A stretch of DNA of 37,801 nt from Runella sp. Its GTDB lineage: Bacteria > Bacteroidota > Bacteroidia > Cytophagales > Spirosomataceae. The notes below the pieces were generated by a model, which saw only the letters and a list, made by a program, of their open reading frames with translations, ran no database searches and was not told the origin of the DNA. Both the position numbers and the translations under genes were made by a program. The stretch lies in NCBI GenBank assembly GCA_027486105.1, contig JAIXPV010000439.1, positions 1 to 37,801 on the forward strand, written 5' to 3'. Positions 34,511-37,801 of the stretch are shown here, piece after piece (position 1 is the first letter of the stretch; each line of letters begins with the position of its first letter).

Positions 34511-35416
34511 ATGAAGCCAAATTGGATAGGCGTATATCCCGCCGTGACGACAAAATTTTTTGAAGACGAAACCCTCGATCTCAAAACGTTTGCCTATAAC
34601 ATTGACGAACAAATCAAAGCTGGCGTACACGGCATCATCATCTGTGGTTCGCTTGGTGAAAACAGTACGCTGACCTATACTGAGAAGCTGGAGCTTTTGA
34701 CGGCCGCCCGTGAAACCATCGCCGACCGCGTACCATTGATTATTGGTATTGCCGAAAACATCACCCGCATGGCGGTTTCGTTCGTAAAAGAAGCGGCTGA
34801 TGCGGGCGCCGACGGCTTTATGCTATTACCACCGATGCGTTATCCTTCCGATGAGCGCGAAACCTTGCATTATATGCACACCGTGGCAGATGCAACTGAT
34901 TTGCCCGTGATGATTTACAACAATCCCGTGGCTTACAAGACGTTGGTAACTATTCCGATGTTCAAAGATTTGGCCCAAAATGCCCACTTTGAGTCCATGA
35001 AAGAGTCGACGGGCGATATTCGCTACATGACTGACATTATCAATGAACTCGGTGGACGCTTCAAAATCCTTTCGGGCGTGGATGATATGGCGTTGGAGAG
35101 CCTCCTCATGGGAGCCGACGGCTGGATTGCGGGTCTGGTAGATGCCTTCCCGCGCGAAACGGTCGTAATCTACGAATTGGCCAAGCAAGGCCGGATTGAA
35201 GAAGCCCGCGAAATTTACCGTTGGTTCTATCCGCTGCTGCATTTGGACGTATCGACCAAATTTGTACAAAACATCAAACTGGCCGAAGTGGCCACTGGCT
35301 TAGGAACAGAATATGTGCGTCAGCCGCGTCTGCCGTTGATTGGAGCCGAGCGCGAGCACGTGTTGAAAGTGATTAACGATTCTTTGGCAAAACGACCCGT
35401 TTTACCAGCGATTTAA
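34511..35416 (+). CDS. DapA-family lyase, possibly 1-pyrroline-4-hydroxy-2-carboxylate deaminase
   Basis: The 301-residue protein is a (beta/alpha)8 aldolase/lyase of the DHDPS/NAL superfamily. The Schiff-base lysine is Lys164 in SMKESTGD and the partner tyrosine is Tyr136 in IYNNPVAY. The usual GTTGE loop reads GSLGENSTL. The IYRWFYPLLHLDVSTKFVQNIKL segment and the nearby AraC regulator resemble those of Bacteroidota enzymes in 4-hydroxyproline catabolism, which deaminate 1-pyrroline-4-hydroxy-2-carboxylate. No epimerase, oxidase or aldehyde dehydrogenase of that pathway lies in the window, so the specific reaction is not certain. It is less likely to be the biosynthetic dapA. Confidence 0.85.
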   Translation: MKPNWIGVYPAVTTKFFEDETLDLKTFAYNIDEQIKAGVHGIIICGSLGENSTLTYTEKLELLTAARETIADRVPLIIGIAENITRMAVSFVKEAADAGADGFMLLPPMRYPSDERETLHYMHTVADATDLPVMIYNNPVAYKTLVTIPMFKDLAQNAHFESMKESTGDIRYMTDIINELGGRFKILSGVDDMALESLLMGADGWIAGLVDAFPRETVVIYELAKQGRIEEAREIYRWFYPLLHLDVSTKFVQNIKLAEVATGLGTEYVRQPRLPLIGAEREHVLKVINDSLAKRPVLPAI

Positions 35417-35422
35417 TATCTT

Positions 35423-35510
35423 CAACCGCAAAGTACGCTAAGAAGAATACGATGGGCACTAAGAATTTTCTTCGTGTGCTTTGTGCCCTTCTCTGCGCAC
35501 TTTGCGGTTG
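35423..35510. repeat. REP-like extragenic palindrome
   Basis: The ends CAACCGCAAAGTACGC (35423-35438) and GCGCACTTTGCGGTTG (35495-35510) are complementary with one wobble. Inner arms GGGCAC and GTGCCC also pair. The CGCAAAG-rich sequence resembles dispersed palindromes common between genes in Bacteroidota. Confidence 0.7.
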
Positions 35511-35551
35511 ATAATTACTTTTAGTATTCTTGAATATCTTCATACTGCTTC

Positions 35552-35593
35552 GCACCTGCGTTGAGCCGCTGTTGGTGCGTGCTCAGCACCTGC
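35552..35593. repeat. Second short palindromic element
   Basis: GCACCTGC occurs at 35552-35559 and again at 35586-35593. GCACC (35552-35556) pairs with GGTGC (35574-35578), and GTGCTCAGCAC (35579-35589) is itself a palindrome. It looks like a second REP-type unit. Confidence 0.5.
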
Positions 35594-35910
35594 CCAAATC
35601 TTCGCTTTTTTTGCCCTTACGATTGGAACTAACCGTTACACCGATTATATTTTTGCAAAACTCTTCTGGTGCATATTTTCTTCTTTTCGGGAAGTTTTTC
35701 AACTTGGGTGAAATGGAAAACTAAATCATTATCAACGAGCCTTGTGAAGTCTTTGAAAAACTCAATGGATTTTATATTGGCATGATGGCGAGTCATTTAT
35801 AACTTAGCGCGGATCGTTTTCGAGCAAACAGGCGATGGGGGATAATGACAAAATTGGTGCTTTGAAACTAACTTAACAATAAACAAGTTCTCATGGGGAA
35901 TTTAGGGGCT

Positions 35911-36792
35911 ATGAAAAAAGTAATTTTACTACGAGGCTTGCCCGCGAGTGGAAAATCCACCCTCGCCCGACAGTTGTTGGATGAAAATAAAGGCACGTAC
36001 AAGCGACTGAACAAAGACGAACTCCGTGCCATGCTCGACAACAGCGAGCACTCCAAAAACAATGAGAAATTTGTGGAACGTGTCCGTGATTTGATGTTGA
36101 TAGAAGCCCTTCGGGAGGGCAAAAACGTCATTATTGATGATACTAATTTATCGGACCGACCCATAGAGCGCATTCGTCAAGTGGTAGAAAAATATACCAA
36201 AGACACTGGTGAGCAGGTAAAAATTGAGATTCGGGAAATGAATACTTCACTGGAAGAAAGCTTGGCGCGGGATGAAGTGCGGGAGAAAAAAGTAGGCCGC
36301 GACGTGATTTTGCGCATGTACAAAACCCACGTGTTGGGCAATGAGCGCGGACCGCATTATCAGCCCCAAGACCCCAGTTTACCGCCTGCTGTTCTGTGTG
36401 ACTTGGACGGCACTTTGGCAATTTTGAGCAACCGAAGCCCTTATGATGCTATGTCGTGTGAATTAGATGACCTCAATCAGCCCATTGCCGAAATCATCAA
36501 AAATTATCACACCTTGGGCACTAACATTATTTTGCTGTCGGGCCGAGAAGAGAAAGCGCGGACGCCGACGCTCAATTGGCTGAAATACAACAATATCCCT
36601 TACCATGCGCTCTATATGCGTACGACTGGCGATATGCGCAAAGATGCTATTGTCAAAAAAGAGCTTTACGAAGCGCATATAAAAGGGCAGTATTTCGTAC
36701 AGTTTGTGCTCGATGACCGCAACCAAGTCGTGGATTTGTGGCGTTTGGAGCTGGGCTTGCCGTGTTTGCAGGTGAACTACGGTGATTTTTAA
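35911..36792 (+). CDS. T4-type polynucleotide 5'-kinase/3'-phosphatase
   Basis: From the chosen start the protein has 293 residues and aligns over its whole length with phage T4 Pnkp (301 residues), an RNA/DNA end-healing enzyme. The kinase P-loop GLPASGKST is at residues 9-17, exactly as in T4, and the region of the T4 acceptor-site residues reads NKDELR (Asp36, Arg39). The phosphatase motif is CDLDGTLA with Asp164 and Asp166 (T4 Asp165, Asp167). The C-terminus has SPYDAMSCE, GDMRKDAIVKKELYEAHI and VLDDRNQVVDLWR. The enzyme phosphorylates 5'-OH ends and removes 3'-phosphates so that a ligase can seal the break; no ligase is next to it. The ATG at 35911 matches the T4 start better than 35893. 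Confidence 0.92.
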   Translation: MKKVILLRGLPASGKSTLARQLLDENKGTYKRLNKDELRAMLDNSEHSKNNEKFVERVRDLMLIEALREGKNVIIDDTNLSDRPIERIRQVVEKYTKDTGEQVKIEIREMNTSLEESLARDEVREKKVGRDVILRMYKTHVLGNERGPHYQPQDPSLPPAVLCDLDGTLAILSNRSPYDAMSCELDDLNQPIAEIIKNYHTLGTNIILLSGREEKARTPTLNWLKYNNIPYHALYMRTTGDMRKDAIVKKELYEAHIKGQYFVQFVLDDRNQVVDLWRLELGLPCLQVNYGDF

Positions 36793-36803
36793 TCGTGCGG
36801 AAG

Positions 36804-36838
36804 GTCAGACGATAATCAGACCAGGCAGGTCGTCTGAC
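36804..36838. repeat. Intergenic inverted repeat with GTCAGAC/GTCTGAC
   Basis: GTCAGACGA at 36804-36812 and TCGTCTGAC at 36830-36838 are exact reverse complements. A third related copy, GTCTGAC, follows at 36845-36851, and CAGACCAGGCAGG lies in the loop. No T run follows, so it is more likely a REP-type element than a terminator. Confidence 0.6.
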
Positions 36839-36877
36839 ACTCCAGTCTGACTTTCACGTAAGAAATCAACTCATTTA

Positions 36878-36900
36878 CCCCGTGAGGGGCTTCTTTTATT
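36878..36900 (+). terminator. Weak terminator after Pnkp gene
   Basis: CCCC-GTGA-GGGG at 36878-36889 is followed by the T-rich CTTCTTTTATT. The stem is only four pairs, so termination is uncertain. Confidence 0.45.
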
Positions 36901-36978
36901 TCCTATACAGTTCATTCATTTAGTAGTTGGTTGCCTAAAAATGCTTTTTAAAGGCAGAAATAAACCAACGGCTCCTCC

Positions 36979-37801
36979 ATGATTCGGAACATATCTTTAT
37001 TGCTCTGTTTTCTGCTTTATCAGTCAGTCTACGCCCAATCGCCCAAACCCAATATTCTCTTTCTCTTCGCTGACGACCTCCGCGCCGATGCCTTGGGTTG
37101 TTACGGAAATCCATATGTACAAACACCCAATCTCGACCAATTGGCGCGTAATGGCACATTATTCAGCGAGGCGCATATTTTGGGGGGCAACCACGGGGCC
37201 GTTTGTGCACCGAGCCGGGCGATGTTGATGAGCGGGAAAGGGTTTTTTAGAGTAACAGACAAACTAAATGGCGTCACTACGTGGCCAATGCTACTGCGCC
37301 AAAATGGCTATTCCACTTTTATGACGGGCAAATGGCACAACGAACCTGCGGCAGTGGGAGCGAGTTTTATGGAGGCCAAAAACGTAATGCTCGGCGGAAT
37401 GGCCGATCATTATCAAACCCCGATGAGTGATTTAAAACCCGACGGAACCTTTACGACCCCCATCAAAAAAGGATTCTCTACCGATCATTTTGCCGAAACA
37501 GCCATTGAGTTTTTAGACAAACAAACGGCCAATAAACCTTTTGTCACCTACGTAGCATTCACCGCCCCGCACGACCCGCGTTCGCCTTTGCCTGAGTACC
37601 TCAAACGCTACGGAACTGCTCCGCTACCGCCAAACTTTATGCCCGCTCACCCCTTCAATTTTGGCAGTGATATGACCGTGCGCGACGAAATGCTGGCCGC
37701 CTATCCGCGTACCGCCGACGTCATCAAATCGCAGCTCACGGAGTATTACGCCATGATTACGCACTTAGACGAAGCCATTGGGAAGATTCTGGCAAAGCTG
37801 A
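36979..37801 (+). CDS. Secreted sulfatase, N-terminal part (cut by window edge)
   Basis: The visible 274 codons encode a signal peptide (MIRNISLLLCFLLYQSVYA) and the N-terminal part of a type I sulfatase. Metal ligands appear in NILFLFADDLRADALG (Asp32, Asp33). The formylglycine motif is CAPSR with Cys76, which is converted to formylglycine to become the catalytic residue. Further family segments are STFMTGKWHN, FVTYVAFTAPHDPRSPL and YYAMITHLDEAIGKIL. It probably removes sulfate from polysaccharides outside the cytoplasm. The reading frame continues past the window end without a stop, so the C-terminus is missing. Confidence 0.93.
   Translation, partial: MIRNISLLLCFLLYQSVYAQSPKPNILFLFADDLRADALGCYGNPYVQTPNLDQLARNGTLFSEAHILGGNHGAVCAPSRAMLMSGKGFFRVTDKLNGVTTWPMLLRQNGYSTFMTGKWHNEPAAVGASFMEAKNVMLGGMADHYQTPMSDLKPDGTFTTPIKKGFSTDHFAETAIEFLDKQTANKPFVTYVAFTAPHDPRSPLPEYLKRYGTAPLPPNFMPAHPFNFGSDMTVRDEMLAAYPRTADVIKSQLTEYYAMITHLDEAIGKILAKL

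Larger units (their letters stand above)
35417..35910. other. Gene-free stretch with REP-like palindromes
   Basis: This stretch of about 490 nt holds two palindromic elements (35423-35510 and 35552-35593). The rest (35594-35910) is unremarkable, with no domain in any frame. Short open frames across the palindromes (35373-35555 minus, 35530-35724 plus) show the repetitive, positively charged translations typical of such repeats and are not called. Confidence 0.6.

Noticed and set aside
35373-35555. 60-codon minus-strand open frame with QPQSAQRRAQSTRR
   Set aside because: The repetitive basic translation is typical of REP-like palindromes, not of a real protein.
35530-35724. 64-codon plus-strand open frame
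   Set aside because: It overlaps the second palindrome and has no recognisable domain or promoter.

Overview
The window looks like a chromosomal segment from a Bacteroidota bacterium, most likely a Cytophagales/Spirosomaceae organism such as a Runella relative; the lineage is inferred. The evidence is the promoter style (TTTG about 19-21 nt from TAnnTTTG, seen repeatedly), the lack of Shine-Dalgarno sequences, gene types such as LytTR regulators, an OmpA protein with a TSP3-like linker and a FAD/Fe-S dehydrogenase fusion, and an anchoring tRNA-Asn. No phage, insertion sequence or CRISPR array is visible.

Layout. Positions 1-3450 hold four small transcriptional regulators (two tandem solo LuxR-type HTH proteins, a solo LytTR protein, a NarL-type response regulator) around an LCIB-family beta-carbonic anhydrase homologue. 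The upstream LuxR-type gene is preceded by an (ATAG)8 microsatellite inside a perfect 10-bp inverted repeat. Positions 3477-9150 hold a secreted protein of unknown function, a large FAD/Fe-S dehydrogenase, prmA and an epimerase-like SDR protein. Positions 9457-16090 are mostly housekeeping: an ECF sigma factor, murB, an RNA m5C methyltransferase, tRNA-Asn, a PH-like protein, rsmG, a glycosyltransferase, and a tgt whose zinc cysteines are absent. Positions 16256-20356 hold an OmpA protein, a UDP-sugar dehydrogenase and glf (surface polysaccharide precursors), followed by a likely structured small RNA with its own promoter and terminator (about 20432-20636).

Positions 20716-27676 hold a membrane Fe-S oxidoreductase, a Mg-chelatase-like AAA+ ATPase, a protein with a HEPN-like helix, a TPR lipoprotein, an EamA transporter and a small secreted protein. 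Positions 28140-32512 carry dabA-dabB, the two-gene energy-coupled inorganic carbon transporter, with all four DabA metal ligands present. Positions 32690-37801 carry a secreted endonuclease/exonuclease/phosphatase-family protein, an AraC regulator, a DapA-family lyase (perhaps hydroxyproline catabolism), REP-like palindromes, a T4-type polynucleotide kinase/phosphatase, and the start of a secreted sulfatase cut by the window edge.

The most notable functional theme is inorganic carbon handling: an LCIB-type carbonic anhydrase and a DabAB bicarbonate/CO2 accumulation system about 26 kb apart, with no carboxysome or RuBisCO gene in view. The candidate ncRNA, the zinc-less Tgt, the T4-like Pnkp and the microsatellite upstream of a regulator are the other points worth following up. 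Promoter positions were also used to revise several start codons.
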